Below, piece after piece: positions 11,901-22,645 of a stretch of DNA of 64,000 nucleotides (its first letter is position 1; each line of letters starts with the position of its first letter). The notes under the pieces were generated by a model that was not told the DNA's origin, did no database searches, and was given only the letters and a program-made list of their open reading frames with translations. The stretch is from Eriocheir sinensis (Eukaryota; Arthropoda; Malacostraca; Decapoda; Varunidae). The stretch lies in assembly GCF_024679095.1 (NCBI RefSeq), contig NC_066535.1, positions 2,080,466 to 2,144,465 of the forward strand, written 5' to 3'. The position numbers were made by a program, and so were the translations under genes.

Positions 11901-13735
11901 TATCAAGAAAATGCAATCAAGTGTATTTCAAACAGCTTGTTTTGGTTCGATTCCCACGATGAACGTGGCCAAATATAGTGAAGACATAGATATTGTCACC
12001 AACCGCGAAAAGTTTTGAAGCTGGCCCAAGTCCTTACTTTTAAGGGGAGCGTCTGCAATATGTCTCTTAAGATATTATCAGAGGATCACCATTTTTCACA
12101 GGTGGTATGTACCTTGGAGTAGGATGGGAAACATCATGCACAGTTTTCAGTGAAGATTTGTTGGAAAAAAATTATGATTTTTTCGTACAAAAATTTCAAA
12201 ATTTTGAAATTGAAAAAAGCATATTTAGAGTTTAGGATAGCCTGCAAATAAAAGAAAACCACCACTGGAACGGGCAATACAAATAAAGTGGGGTATTCTT
12301 AGAGATTACTTTTTCCATTTTCTTTTTTCTTTTTTTTTTGTTTTTTTGTTTTCAAAGTTTAAAACTTAGAAATTTATATAAAAATTCATTTTCTTTTTTT
12401 TTTTTGTTTTTGTTTTCAAAGTTAAACTTAGTAACGATATAGTACCTTGATGATGTTAACATCCAGATCTGATTCTGGATCATCAGTACGATTTATAGTC
12501 AATTTTTTTCTTTCCAACGCTATCTTTATGTTTGGTGCTAGTCCATAAATACCAATTTAGAAATATCAAATAAATGCGCGTGGACCCTGTTTTTCGTTTT
12601 GAAAACGAAGGAAACTAAACGCATTTATCGATCGCCCATCGATTCTGCTCTCCGATGACAATGTAGCCAGCAATGGAACAATAATGTAATCCTCCTAACT
12701 CAGTAAAAAAATATCCTATTGCAAAACATAATAAAAAGCACCGATTCTGCTGCATGCATATTTTATGCGTATGGCTCTGTATGGCAACATCTACCAGATA
12801 TTTAAAAGGTCGCCAGACCGCGCGAGGATTTAAATTTTGAAAAAACCAACCTCAGCCAGCTTGACAATCTGTATTGTATCCCTATTGTATCCCTGGGGTG
12901 GCTCAAGGAATTAAAATAATAATGGTGCAACACCCCAGAGGTCGTGGTAACATTAATCAAAAATACCCCCCAGATGCGCTCCCCCCTTAAACGCGTTGTA
13001 CCTCTCAATGAGGTCATGAAGTTGTAACTCGCTGCATAGGGAAATATTCACGGTGAATCATCCAAACCACATTGGCTATTACATCCTAGAGCGCTGTCCA
13101 AGCTGCGACTATATTGATTTCTATTACAATAGTGTGCTGAAGGTACTCATTACGGAGATCGGGCGAAACTAGTGTAGGCTGCGACACTGATTCCTTTTTA
13201 ATAACAAATTGAAACCTGATCTATTAACAGAGTACCAGGGGAACCCTTCAAAGTTATAGACACGCAACTTTAGCCCTCACATTCTTTTGTAAGGCACTCA
13301 CAGACAAATGTAAAGGAAAGCTTGGATTTCTCAAACTGTGTGAGAGAGAACCATCTCAGAATTCAGGTAAAACCAAAAGTGCTACCCATCCTCTTGGCAG
13401 ACGCAGTGAGACCGGTTGAATTCAGCTAAGGGCGTTCCAAAGTTCATAAAGAAGAAAATTCGTTTCATCAGCGACAAGCAAAGATGCCCTCATTCCAGAA
13501 AGCAAGACATTACCTTTTGACTATCAGGGGATTCAGAAAAGCAATGGACGAATGAAGTACAGTAGAAATATCCTAAGAGAGGGATATCTCCAGTTGAGGA
13601 CAAAAGATACTAACATTAGCACCTTGAGTCACGATCTTACGTATCATCCTGATAATTCTATAGGGATAGAGGAGGAAGAGCAGGAGGAGGAGGTTAGCCT
13701 AGATCAAGTGACACCGTCAAACTAGAAGAAATTTG
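8994..13735 (+). pseudogene. polB: Family B DNA polymerase, protein-primed type (Polinton/Maverick-like), broken
   Basis: Family motifs occur in the right order, spread over changing frames and stops. They are: an N-terminal open block (9003-9392) bounded by a CAG acceptor and a CAG|GTAATT donor; a CFTCQRR cysteine motif (about 9970); an ExoI-like YDFESILVEP (10,186-10,215); a zinc-knuckle-like YCNRCNLQMK (about 10,555-10,584); YMDSMERLSETRLPS (10,909-10,953); an ExoIII-like LKDYLLLYVKVDV (about 11,055-11,095); VRGGYTRS (about 11,278); motif A DFNSLYPTV (about 11,396-11,422); a palm block (11,806-12,018); DFYYN (about 13,115-13,130); motif C CDTDSFL (13,180-13,200); a thumb block with AKGVPKF (about 13,424); and an acidic tail near 13,670-13,700. 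Such enzymes copy linear elements from a protein primer. At least ten stops or frameshifts and a ~0.9 kb AT-rich interruption make it non-functional. I do not reconstruct it. Confidence 0.75.
12100..13025. other. AT-rich interruption inside the polymerase relic
   Basis: Between the palm block (ending 12,018) and the next recognisable polymerase segment (about 13,040) lie ~0.9 kb that do not fit the protein. They include two similar T-rich stretches (about 12,310-12,365 and 12,390-12,430, both ending in GTTTTCAAAGTT). It could be a decayed insertion or an intron; no clean terminal repeats or target duplication were found. Confidence 0.4.
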
Positions 13736-14640
13736 GAGGAATAGGAAGAAAGAGTGCATAACAGAAAAGGAGACTAGCTGAGGTAATGGGTGGAAAGAGA
13801 TCGAGAAATGGGAGAACCAGAAGAAGAAACCTATGAATTGTGGGGAGAACGGGATGCGTTGCTAATATAATTATTTTCCTTTGATAAAACGTGGGTAGAG
13901 TGACGATGACATGTTAATGCAAGCCGCGGAACAGGAAGAAATAAATCAAATGTCCTTCATCATCCCCCTTGAATATAATATGTGCTAGTAGATACAGACT
14001 TTTTCAGAATAAATTGTAGCTGTTTATAAGATAGACTGGTGTGTGAATGTTGTATATACTGTTTATAGTGTAAAATTTGCCTGCTATTTTTATGTTAAAT
14101 ATAAAATATAAAATGATATTCTGTATATAGGGACTAATGTTGGAGTCCATGATATTATAAAATTGCACATGATGAATCTGGAATCATAATTTCGATTCAA
14201 ATTCCAATAAAACATTGAGTTTTGTTTGGACTTGTTTATATGTCCTTTATCAAAAAAAAAAAGAAACGGATGAAAAAAGTCACAATAATTTTCTTAAAAT
14301 TTATTCGGATTTGCAGGAAACATATATGAATAAAACGCTTTTATGTTTGATCTGGCTCTTTGCATTAAAAGACTGCCCGCCAAATCAGGTGGGCGGCGGC
14401 GCAGTAGCGAGCGTCATAATTTGCAGGACGACAGGATGCGACAGGATTGCTTTCCGGGGCCAGTCTGGACGGGGCAAGGGCATCGGGTAGTGGCGGTGAC
14501 GAGTGAGGACCTGTGGAGTGAAGTCGTTGAGAAAACGGATGACCTCCCAACCGACTCATCTGTGAAGACACAATATCACCTCAATAGTAAATGGGTGGTC
14601 ATTGTATAGAAGATCTGAGGATTCATAGTGTGTCTCAGCT
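13736..14640 (+). other. Downstream of polymerase: AT-rich 3' region and a GC-rich ORF fragment
   Basis: Basic and acidic codons continue briefly to about 13,860. AT-rich sequence with an AATAAA-like CCAATAAAACATTG (about 14,200-14,215) could be the gene's 3' end. A GC-rich open frame (14,343-14,609) follows, with no recognised domain. Its last ~65 bases (about 14,516-14,582) nearly repeat 11,579-11,642 inside the polymerase relic. Confidence 0.3.
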
Positions 14641-16600
14641 GATTTACAGCATGGTATAAACTACCCCACCCCAATTTCCGATAAAGGAACTAGAAAATTA
14701 TTTATGCTTAGAATAGCTTCATGGAATGTAATACAATTCAATGACAGACGGGCATTAAAACTTGCTGTAAGCGTGAATCGCATCACACGTGCTCCATCAT
14801 TCCCGAATATTCGGTCTTGGAAAACTCCATACATATTTTTTTCAAGAGTTTCTCTTACACCCAAGTGCGAAACACATTGTAGGCAAAGTGTTGATGGCAT
14901 AAGCTCCTGCACACATTACTTCGGGTGCTAAGTCGAAATACATTTTATGGCATACTGGAGCCCGGGGTAATCAATATATTTGAAATGATCAGAGTATAAT
15001 TTGGATCGAGAGCATAACTATCTAGGAACACACTGCCATGCCCGGTTCATAGTAGGAGACAAATCCATATGCCACATTTCTTCTAGAATAACTTGGGTAG
15101 CGTATTGACGATGCAACACTATAGTTTTTCTCAGCATCGGAGGTATGTTTACTCATCGTCTGCTAATCACACACGCCTCCTAAAAGCAAGGTTTGCTTTC
15201 CTAAGGCTCCTCAATCCTCTCTTCGTAATCTGGCATGTTGTTCATCGCATTGTCGCTTCAAGCGCGCACATCACAAAGCCTGTCTTTCAGAATTATTAAC
15301 TGTTATTATACCCACTGTTTCGCCAAACAGTATCAACAGACGGTTCTCGTTTTCTCCCTTGCTTAGATTCGAAGCTAAGTCTGCCTTCCCCATTCATTTC
15401 AACGGGCAAATTATCATTTAAGCTAGCACAAATCAAATGTGCAAATCATTGCCCCTGTGCTTGAAAAATATCCTTTTCCAATTAAATGGTCTTTGTGAAA
15501 CCAAGTGCATCCAAAGTACGATGGTAGAGAGCTCAGCATAATAAGTGAGGAATTTACTAAGAATATTATACATGGTTCTACCATTGACACTTAAGTTTAT
15601 TTGACTTATATATCGCCATGGCTCAAATACATAATGGATTTAGCGGTATAGTCGCCAGAATGAGCTTCCATGCTCGTTATAATAAGCGAGTTTTTCCGGA
15701 ACAACATCACCGCGACGGAGTTGATCATACGTTCCTGAGGTTTGGTCTTTGGCAGTGCACATAGGTTTTCAAGAGGTTTGGTAACAATGTCGATTTTAAA
15801 TGAAGTGCATTAGGGATAAGGAAACAATCGCGTATAAAGCAGCTTATTGAATCTATATGCAGACGAATGTTATCGCCAGTTGGGAGAATTTAGCAGCCAT
15901 GCATTATTGTGGTAGTTCCATTCGGAGTTCAACCGAAATGGCCATCGAGCAAGTTAACTCATCTAAAGAACTTATAATCCAGAAGAAGGGGTGCTAGAGT
16001 TGTATACTATGAGTCTTAACCCGCTTCATAATGGTCTTTCTGTTGCGCGCTGGCATTGTCGAAGTATTCTGCTGTTACTTTGGAAATTAAACGTTCTTCT
16101 GGGATGGTAATATTAGCATTGGCTCCAATTGTATTCAATTTGCCATGGGCGACAAACTATTCAGCATTTTAACGTATGACGTGTACCCACAAAGTACATT
16201 ATTACGTCAACAGTTACATCTCCCAAAAAACATTGCACTGATTTGAATAGGCTGTGCGGTATTATTTGCAAATTCAACATGTTGAGCGTCTTCGAGAGGA
16301 GTAGTATCGTCTGGCTTAGTTAAGCGGTAAAGAGGTGTGCAACAACATATTTCAAATCAATAAAACTGCCATGTTCCAGGAATGAGAAATTCTATATATC
16401 TATCGGATAATTTCATATTGAATCTGAGGTTAGTAGGTAAAACATCAGCATCATAACGGGAGGCAATCGTTGTTTCCAATCATTTCCCATTTTGTTGAGG
16501 GCCGGGGAAACAATTCACTGACACCGGCGGCATATTGCTCCAGGGGAGAACGCGGGTTCCTCGACACCAACTGCGCTGGTGATGCTCGCCATACTGCTCT
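14640..16600 (-). pseudogene. Capsid-type protein resembling Polinton F54H12.2-like proteins, broken
   Basis: On the minus strand a start-like MASITSAVGVEEP (about 16,590) is followed by frame-shifting pieces typical of an icosahedral capsid-type protein found in Polintons. They are: SDRYIEFLIPGTWQF (about 16,420-16,370); LTKPDDTTPLEDAQ (about 16,320-16,280); ITIPEERLISKVTAEY (about 16,110-16,060); a block near 15,780-15,700; then EAHSGDYTAKSIMYLSHGDI (about 15,685-15,625) and SQINLSVNGR (about 15,620-15,590). The C-terminal part has APEVMCAGAYAINTLP (about 14,928-14,880) and RFTLTASFNARLSLN (about 14,785-14,740). In this family the protein forms part of the virion-like shell. There are more than ten stops or frameshifts. 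The family is assigned by pattern memory, so major versus minor capsid is left open. Confidence 0.5.
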
Positions 16601-17015
16601 TAGTTCAACAACGATTACAACTCGGTAAAGATGTCCTTTTTAACACCTTTCCTCCTGACTCGCTTATTTCTTTTTCCCGCTTCCTCTAGTCAATTTCATT
16701 GCAGCTTGCTTTAAGGAATTAATTCCATGCTTTTTATAGAGCTTCTCAAATTTGCTTCGTGTGAAATATTATCTAGAACATTGTTTCAAAATGTTCGAGC
16801 TGAAGCACAATGACATTTTCACTAGGAAAGGAAAGCTCTTTAGCGAGTCCAGTTAAAACCGAGAATAAACCCCCGCCTCTGTGATAGCTTGGTTCATAAG
16901 AAAGTGTGACTATATCATCAATACCACTCCCTCGATGATATCTGTTGCCATTCGAAAACAGGGTATGATATTCTGCTACGGAAGGAGGGATGAATAACCC
17001 GCATGGTGGCGGCAG
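16600..17015 (-). pseudogene. Small minor-virion-type protein (pVI/pX-like), broken
   Basis: The minus strand from about 17,010 begins near MRVIHPSFRSR and contains a glycine-rich RGSGIDDIV and GGGLFSVLTGLAKEL (about 16,935-16,840). It then reaches KKHGINSLKQAAMKLTRGSG (about 16,735-16,680) and a strongly basic end, KRNKRVRRKGVKKDIF (about 16,674-16,627). A Gly-rich amphipathic start, an LKQAA-type repeat region and a basic tail are the plan of the small minor capsid proteins next to the capsid gene in Polintons and relatives. It sits directly upstream of the capsid-type gene on the same strand. Stops and frame changes interrupt it. Confidence 0.45.
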
Positions 17016-17049
17016 GAGACTGTCTTTTTCAAATGGACAACATTCCTAT

Positions 17050-17920
17050 TAATACAAAAATGTACTCAAAGATTCAACGCGATCGGATATGAAGTAAACA
17101 TGTAACAGGGTATCCTTCTTCGAAATGCATAGGACGACCTTTTGATCTGTGAGTTTAATAGAAATCGAATCAATTACTGGATTTGGGACTTATATATAGT
17201 TGGATGCACGCCTTTGTTAGACCTCCGGAGAGCGAAAAGGCATCAAGAATATTTACATTTTCCCGCATACCCAGAGGGATTGACAAGGTCAGTGTAAATG
17301 AGAAACACACTGTACGTCACCATTTCTCAACATAGGGGCATGACCATGTAGCGGAAGAAGAACGTGTTTTTGTTCTTCATGTGTACCCAAGGAAGAAAAC
17401 ACAGCATAACCTTAGTTGGGGACAAAACCGGAGAACCTGGGCCAGTCGCGTATCAAAGGAAACCTAATTAAATACAACTTGTGGATGATAACCATTGTAG
17501 CAGAACAAAGTTAAATGCTCATTTGTTGACCTAAATGCAAGAACCTCTCTAGAATACGCTTTAAATGGAGTAAATGGTAGTTGTATCCATCGACCATCTC
17601 CTTTATCAATGTCGTTATTATACCGTTAATACACATCAGCAAATACCCAGTGTCATTATACAAGATATTAGCATTATTAGCCTCTGACAGTGTGTAAGGT
17701 TCAATAGCTTCTGAATTTGGCGTTGGTCTTATACCACATTCAAGATGTATACTACACTCTGGTTCTCCGGTTTAACAATGTATCACCAACGGGAAGCAAA
17801 TACGTTCAGTAGACCGACTTCATATTCCACGTCCTTGTCTAATGTTAGAGTTTGTATATTATTAGTAAAGCTAGTGCTGGAATTGGGGTAAATTTCCCAT
17901 CTGCAATGCTGGTAACATAT
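17050..17920 (-). pseudogene. Unassigned structural-type gene, broken
   Basis: Minus-strand pieces of coding quality occur at about 17,605-17,450 (IDKGDGRWIQLPFTPFKAY and following residues) and about 17,200-17,055 (NPVIDSISIKLTDQKV then LLHVYFISDR). The last piece resembles the beta-rich C-terminal end of a Polinton ORF that usually precedes the pVI-like gene. Position, strand and spacing fit one structural gene cluster transcribed right to left. The frame changes several times. No domain is certain. Confidence 0.35.
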
Positions 17921-19085
17921 ATATGATGTGATCCATTTAGAGCAAGCAAGACACTAGCAAAAATATTATAATTATTTCATTATATAGAGGTATACATGAC
18001 GAGATGCCAATTACATATTGAAGGTAAATCATACTAAATATCATTACATTGTTATTTATTGACATATTTTACATTTAGTGATGTACATAATTATTGGGAA
18101 ATTGTCTGGAGCTATAGTTATTTAAGACCCACGTCAGACTACAGCACTGTCCCGTTTTCTTTTCCATTCGTTACTGGTGCCACAGCATCGTCCTCTGTAT
18201 CCACCAGCTCTCTTCCTGCTCTCTGCCTGGAGTATCACAGATAGAGTTATTTTTGTTTCAGGCTCATCGCAGGTCCACCATCATGCCCAGGTGGATGGAC
18301 AATGATATATATTATGTGAGTTGAGTTCAGTCGCATGCTCTTCGGAGATGCGGTACAGGAATAGCTTTCCACAACACCGTAAAGAATTCCAGCGCTTGCA
18401 ATATTAGGGTAGGAAGACACTTGTAATGTTGCTTTTAATCACCTATCTCTTACCTAGTTTTGTGGATGGACTCTTTAAACCATGGAGGGCGGTTATCATA
18501 ACTGTCTTCCTTTATCCCACGAATGAAATTTGATCTCTTGACGTCTAGAAGGTATCCTTGGTTTATAGGTTATTTTCCAGTTCATGCTGCCAGGGAACAT
18601 ATTGGGTTAGGGATACACGCCACGCATGGTGAGATTACCTCGGAGGGATAAAGAATATACAGACTACTGGAATACCAATGATCTTCCCAGCGACACCTGC
18701 TCAGTTGATAGATCGGGCTTCTTTCGCGGTGTAGAGATTACTGTGCGGGTATAATCCATGTAGGCGTCCAGTAAACCTCCTTCGTAGCAGGAACTGCAGT
18801 TGAGGGAAGAAACGATGATGGTCTTGGTTATTGCGGTAGATGTCATCGCCAGGAGAACTGCTCCTCAGAAGTTGAACACGTAGGCAACCGACATGGTGTC
18901 CTCTGGTATACTGGTGAGTGATGAATAGTACCGTTTCAGCTGATGGCGAGGGACGAGTAGCGAACCAGCGTCCCATCTTGCTCTCTTCTATAAGCCCGCT
19001 TTCGGGGCAATTCACCAAACCGAGTCAGGCGTGTTCGTCCTCGCCTCCGGCATTTCTCTTCCATGACGTCGCCGCCCCCTCTGTA
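17920..19085 (-). other. Polinton-type region, unassigned open frames
   Basis: Overlapping minus-strand frames (18,664-18,846; 18,701-19,018; 18,936-19,154) have gene-like composition, and one looks Arg-rich at its start (CRRRGRTRLTRF). No P-loop, protease or DNA-binding motif is visible. By position it should be part of the same structural or packaging gene cluster. It is cut on the right by the Harbinger insertion. Confidence 0.25.
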
Positions 19086-19088
19086 TAA
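19086..19088. repeat. Left target-site duplication TAA of Harbinger element
   Basis: TAA immediately precedes the inverted repeat AGGCCGATTCA at 19,089, and TAA follows the other end at 22,643-22,645. A 3-bp TAA/TTA duplication is the signature of PIF/Harbinger insertion. Confidence 0.8.
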
Positions 19089-19442
19089 AGGCCGATTCAG
19101 ACTATACGGTCTAGATACGTTTTCGCTTCCGGTACGGCTTCCGTTCGTTAACACTATTAAGAGCTACACTGAAATCAAATGAAAGCTGTTCACACCATAT
19201 TGCGTTCCGTCTCCGTCAAATCTTCCGTGTACGGCTTCCCGTTCGTACGTATGTGGGATACGTCTGGAAGAAATCTCTGATTTGACAGGAACGTATACAA
19301 TAACGGAAAACGTTCCGCATTTCCAAGCTGCAAGTGTGAACACCAGCGTGTATCAGCTTCACGTTGCGGTTACAGGAGGGAGAGGACGCGACTTACCTTC
19401 AGTCTGTGAAAACTTTTGTTTTACTTTGCGGTGGAAGCAGTC

Positions 19443-19579
19443 ATGAGCGACGAAAAGTTAATAGAATTGGTCAGAGGCTACGAGGAGCTCTATGACATGA
19501 AGCAACAGAGAAATACACTGACAATTATTATGGAAAGAAAAGATATTGGAAATCCATTGGAGAGGAATTAAAAAATCAG
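19443..19579 (+). pseudogene. MADF/Myb-like first exon of Harbinger
   Basis: ATG at 19,443 opens MSDEKLIELVRGYEELYDMK, the helix 1-2 pattern of a MADF DNA-binding domain (LIELVR, LYDMK). The continuation KKRYWKSIGEELKNQ is in a shifted frame (one indel near 19,525) and ends at CAG|GTAAGA (donor at 19,580). In PIF/Harbinger elements this partner protein helps import the transposase and binds element ends. Later exons were not identified. Confidence 0.6.
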
Positions 19580-19869
19580 GTAAGACCAGTGGCAAACTTA
19601 TTACACAAAATCATAGCCTCAATTGTATCTTATTCCTCATCATTCACTACATCTGCTTTCACCTATTTCTTATTCACTTCTACATTCTGCAATTGTTGCA
19701 CTCTTCTATCTATCAATCATGCTTAAGCTTCCATGGAAAGAGAGAAACCAGCAGGACTGTTCAAGAATTCCCAAATTTCTTTCTCGTACAAGGAATACGC
19801 AATTTTGTGGAGCATTTCCTCCCTGTCTAGCTAGCTTCCTCTTAAAGTATTTCCATTATTAGTGACATT

Positions 19870-20680
19870 CTGTGTTTCTGGTGACATCAGAGCATTGTCA
19901 CGCAAGTAGTTGCAGTAAAAATGCAAGTTGCAAAATATTACATTATTCAGCCATTATCAGGTAACAAATTCTGAGTGTCCTTTGGTATATTCCTAAACCT
20001 CTGGCTCAGTATCCCAAAACGCGTTCTCAACAACCCTTTTCTGTAATGTGAGAGCCCAAAATTAAAGACCTTTTCTGATCATCATCACTGGCTTCGTGCA
20101 TTGGGATAAGGTCTCAAGGAGGTGAAAAGTTTCAAGGGGAAAGCTTCATCTCCAATGACGTAAGGTGTCATGCAAGATGAGTCAGGTAGCTCAGCAGTGG
20201 AGGGTATGTTGAGAGTTTGACACCTAACTGTTCAACGAACTTTGAATGAGAGAAAGATACATCCACCACTGTTCTTCCGTAAGTGACCCTTATATCAACC
20301 GCTACAAATTTGTAATTGCATCCCACGAGTTGCAAGCAAAACAACAGAAAAAAGTATGCGCATGATTTATAAAACAGTGAACCACTGTTTGGTGGTGCCT
20401 CTGGAAGTTTTACATGCTTTCCATCTACTACACCAACACAATTTGAAATTGCCATAAATTCCAAGGAACTCTCAGCAAGTGTTCTTCCATGGTTCCTCTG
20501 CTAGGCTTGGGCATAACCTCAACACTTTACCTCTTGATAATAGATGCATGTACCTCTCCTGAACAATGCTGCTGTGAACAGTAGAAGTGACTAAGACGAT
20601 AGCTAAACGCTAAGTGGTTCCTAAAGCCTCGCCGGTCGCCAGTGAACCTGAGGTAGTGAACTCAAAGATGGAAGTTACTG

Positions 20681-20736
<56 letters not shown>

Positions 20737-22616
20737 TGGTAGTGGTAGTAGTAGTAATAGTAGACCTTGCTAGTACCTGCGTATTTTTCTTCCGGTATAG
20801 TATTATTATGTCCGAAGTGATATTCTACGTAGTCAAACGCTTAAAATTTTGGCATGTAAATACCTGAATGATCTCTTTATCATTTTGTGGTCAGAATGCA
20901 AATTTACGATGGAACCCACTTAGAAGACCGGTATAGAGATATTTGAAAGATGCACTACAAAGAGTGTGCTTGTAGCAGTCAAGCGTACCCTAAACGTGGA
21001 GATATGCTGATGGAAATTTCTTTGTCAAACCTTTTATCTCTTACGTGAGAGAGAGATACTGCATAAGCAATCTTGATGATGGTAGTAACGTTGAACCAGA
21101 GAATGGAAAGAGAAGATGATATATTAGATTGCTATAGAACAGGAACATTAATGAAAATATTCCATCTCAAACACGTCACGTAGTGAACCCATCAAAGGGC
21201 TGTACTTCCAAAAGTAAAGCCACAGTTAGACGTTCATCTAGTAATGGCACGTAAACACACCTGGAAACAGCTTCTGTCAGTTTTGATGAAAATATTTAGT
21301 GGAAAACAATGAAAGAGAATAAAGAAAAGTTTCACAGATCTGATTGACTCATTCTTCCAAAAGTATGGCAAACTCAACTTGGTAAAAAACATTTTCACCT
21401 GTATTATAAAAATATATGCAAAACACAAGTGCTTCAATAGTCTCTGATTTAGAAATAAGAGGAAACAACTTGATGCCCAAGTGCCATTAAACACAGAACT
21501 GAGACAGTGGTTCAAGTCCCAGTTCAGTCACTCAGGAACCGCATCAGCTTGTAGTTTGGGGATGCCCAGTATTCCACATGATGTAAAAAGTAAGTTTTGT
21601 TACCATGGCTTTTGTTCCTATGACTTCAAAGTGCTTCACTAGATATAAATAATTAATATGTGGCAAAAAACTTATTTGAGTTTATTGGGGAAAGATTCTG
21701 GATGTCTTTACTGGCTTTACAATCATGGTAAATATAATAGGCACCATGAAGAAAGCCCTTGCAGTCATGCTGAGTATAATGCAGTATAAAAAGTTAAACT
21801 TTCTTTTGTGCTATTTCATTGGCAAAAAGTAGCTACTTGATAAGCGTGCAAGGCATAATTTCCACTAAATGTTTTTATTTTTTATTTTTGAAGTGTAGCC
21901 TTATGAAACATTTTTTATTTTATTATGAATGGTTCTTTGATGTCTATTATTGAGGCAAATCAAGAAAATATTAATGGTAATCATGAAAAGAGTACATGGG
22001 AACCTGGCAGCTTAAATGGAATCCAAAATTTATTTTCTACGTGCCAGTTCATAAAGTTTATTTTAAAAGTTTGAAAGGAATAACTTTTTTGAGGCTATGT
22101 GGGTTCTGATAGTTTCTTCATGGTGATTTGTAATAAACTAATTTACAAAACAAATTGAGTATGCCACTAACCTCAAAGCAAACAGCCTAACTCTCCCTCG
22201 GTGGAAATAGCCTCCAGAAGGCAGGTGCTGTTACTCTTGGATCAAACTTCTTCGTTAACTTTCTGAAGCTAAATAGTTGAACTTTGGATTTAGTCATTCT
22301 GGAAAATACTGATAAACCGTCGTTTCATCGTCGTCTAATTCCTTGTACCAGAGTCCAAAATTCACCCTCTGACTTCCCTTTTTCCTTTGGCACTCATTGT
22401 GTACCCATAATCTCTTCTTCTTAGCTTTAACTCTATCTTCTCCTGGTCTTCATCTAAGAAGAAGCAATTGCCGTGAGCTCCTCGCACACAAAAATTCTTG
22501 ACGCCATGCCGAACAGCAACGCCGCACGCTGACCTCAGACCGCATCCTAGATGTATGGGTGTGAACACAGCAACATTTTGACGGAACGCAAACTGGAACG
22601 AAACCGTACGGAGCAT
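19870..22616 (-). pseudogene. Harbinger DDE transposase (HARBI1-like), broken
   Basis: The N-terminal frame starts at 22,616 and reaches RMTKSKVQLFSFRKLTKKF and an APAFWRLFPP-type end near 22,200. The catalytic core is on - at 20,464-20,168: NCVGVVDGKHVKLPEAPPNS carries the first catalytic Asp (DGKH), and YKFVAVDIR plus FSHSKF carry the second. Then GDEAFPLK (near 20,160-20,140) and RVVENAF next to FGILSQRFR (near 20,030-20,000) carry the catalytic Glu, with a frameshift between. The DDE set and its order are those of PIF/Harbinger nucleases. A ~1.7 kb gap between the N-terminal and core parts may be intron or insertion. The minus frame at 21,234-21,515 is not explained. Confidence 0.7.
20684..20733. 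repeat. (GA)n microsatellite
   Basis: An uninterrupted GA tract is followed by TAGTGGTAGTGGTAGTAG trinucleotide-like sequence, inside the Harbinger element. Confidence 0.95.
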
Positions 22617-22645
22617 TAAACCGTATAGTCTTGAATCGGCCTTAA

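Larger units (their letters stand above)
19089..22642 (-). mobile_element. PIF/Harbinger DNA transposon (3,554 bp), nested
   Basis: Terminal inverted repeats begin AGGCCGATTCAGACTATACGGT at 19,089 and, read from the other end, AGGCCGATTCAAGACTATACGG at 22,642. Both ends are flanked by TAA. Inside are the two genes expected of this superfamily: a Myb/MADF-type protein on + near the left end and a DDE nuclease on - from the right end. A (GA)n microsatellite lies at about 20,684-20,733. The element splits the Polinton-type region, so it inserted later. Both genes have frameshifts, so this copy is probably dead. Confidence 0.85.

Noticed and set aside
12730..12770. STDS-like string as polymerase motif C
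   Set aside because: It lies before the DFYYN segment, out of the family's order; CDTDSFL at 13,180 is in the right place.
8994..18000. Endogenous nimavirus (white-spot-like) as the source of the 9-18 kb genes
   Set aside because: The polymerase has the protein-primed layout with Polinton-type spacing and is accompanied by an rve-type integrase; I recognised no nimavirus-specific gene. A search would settle it.
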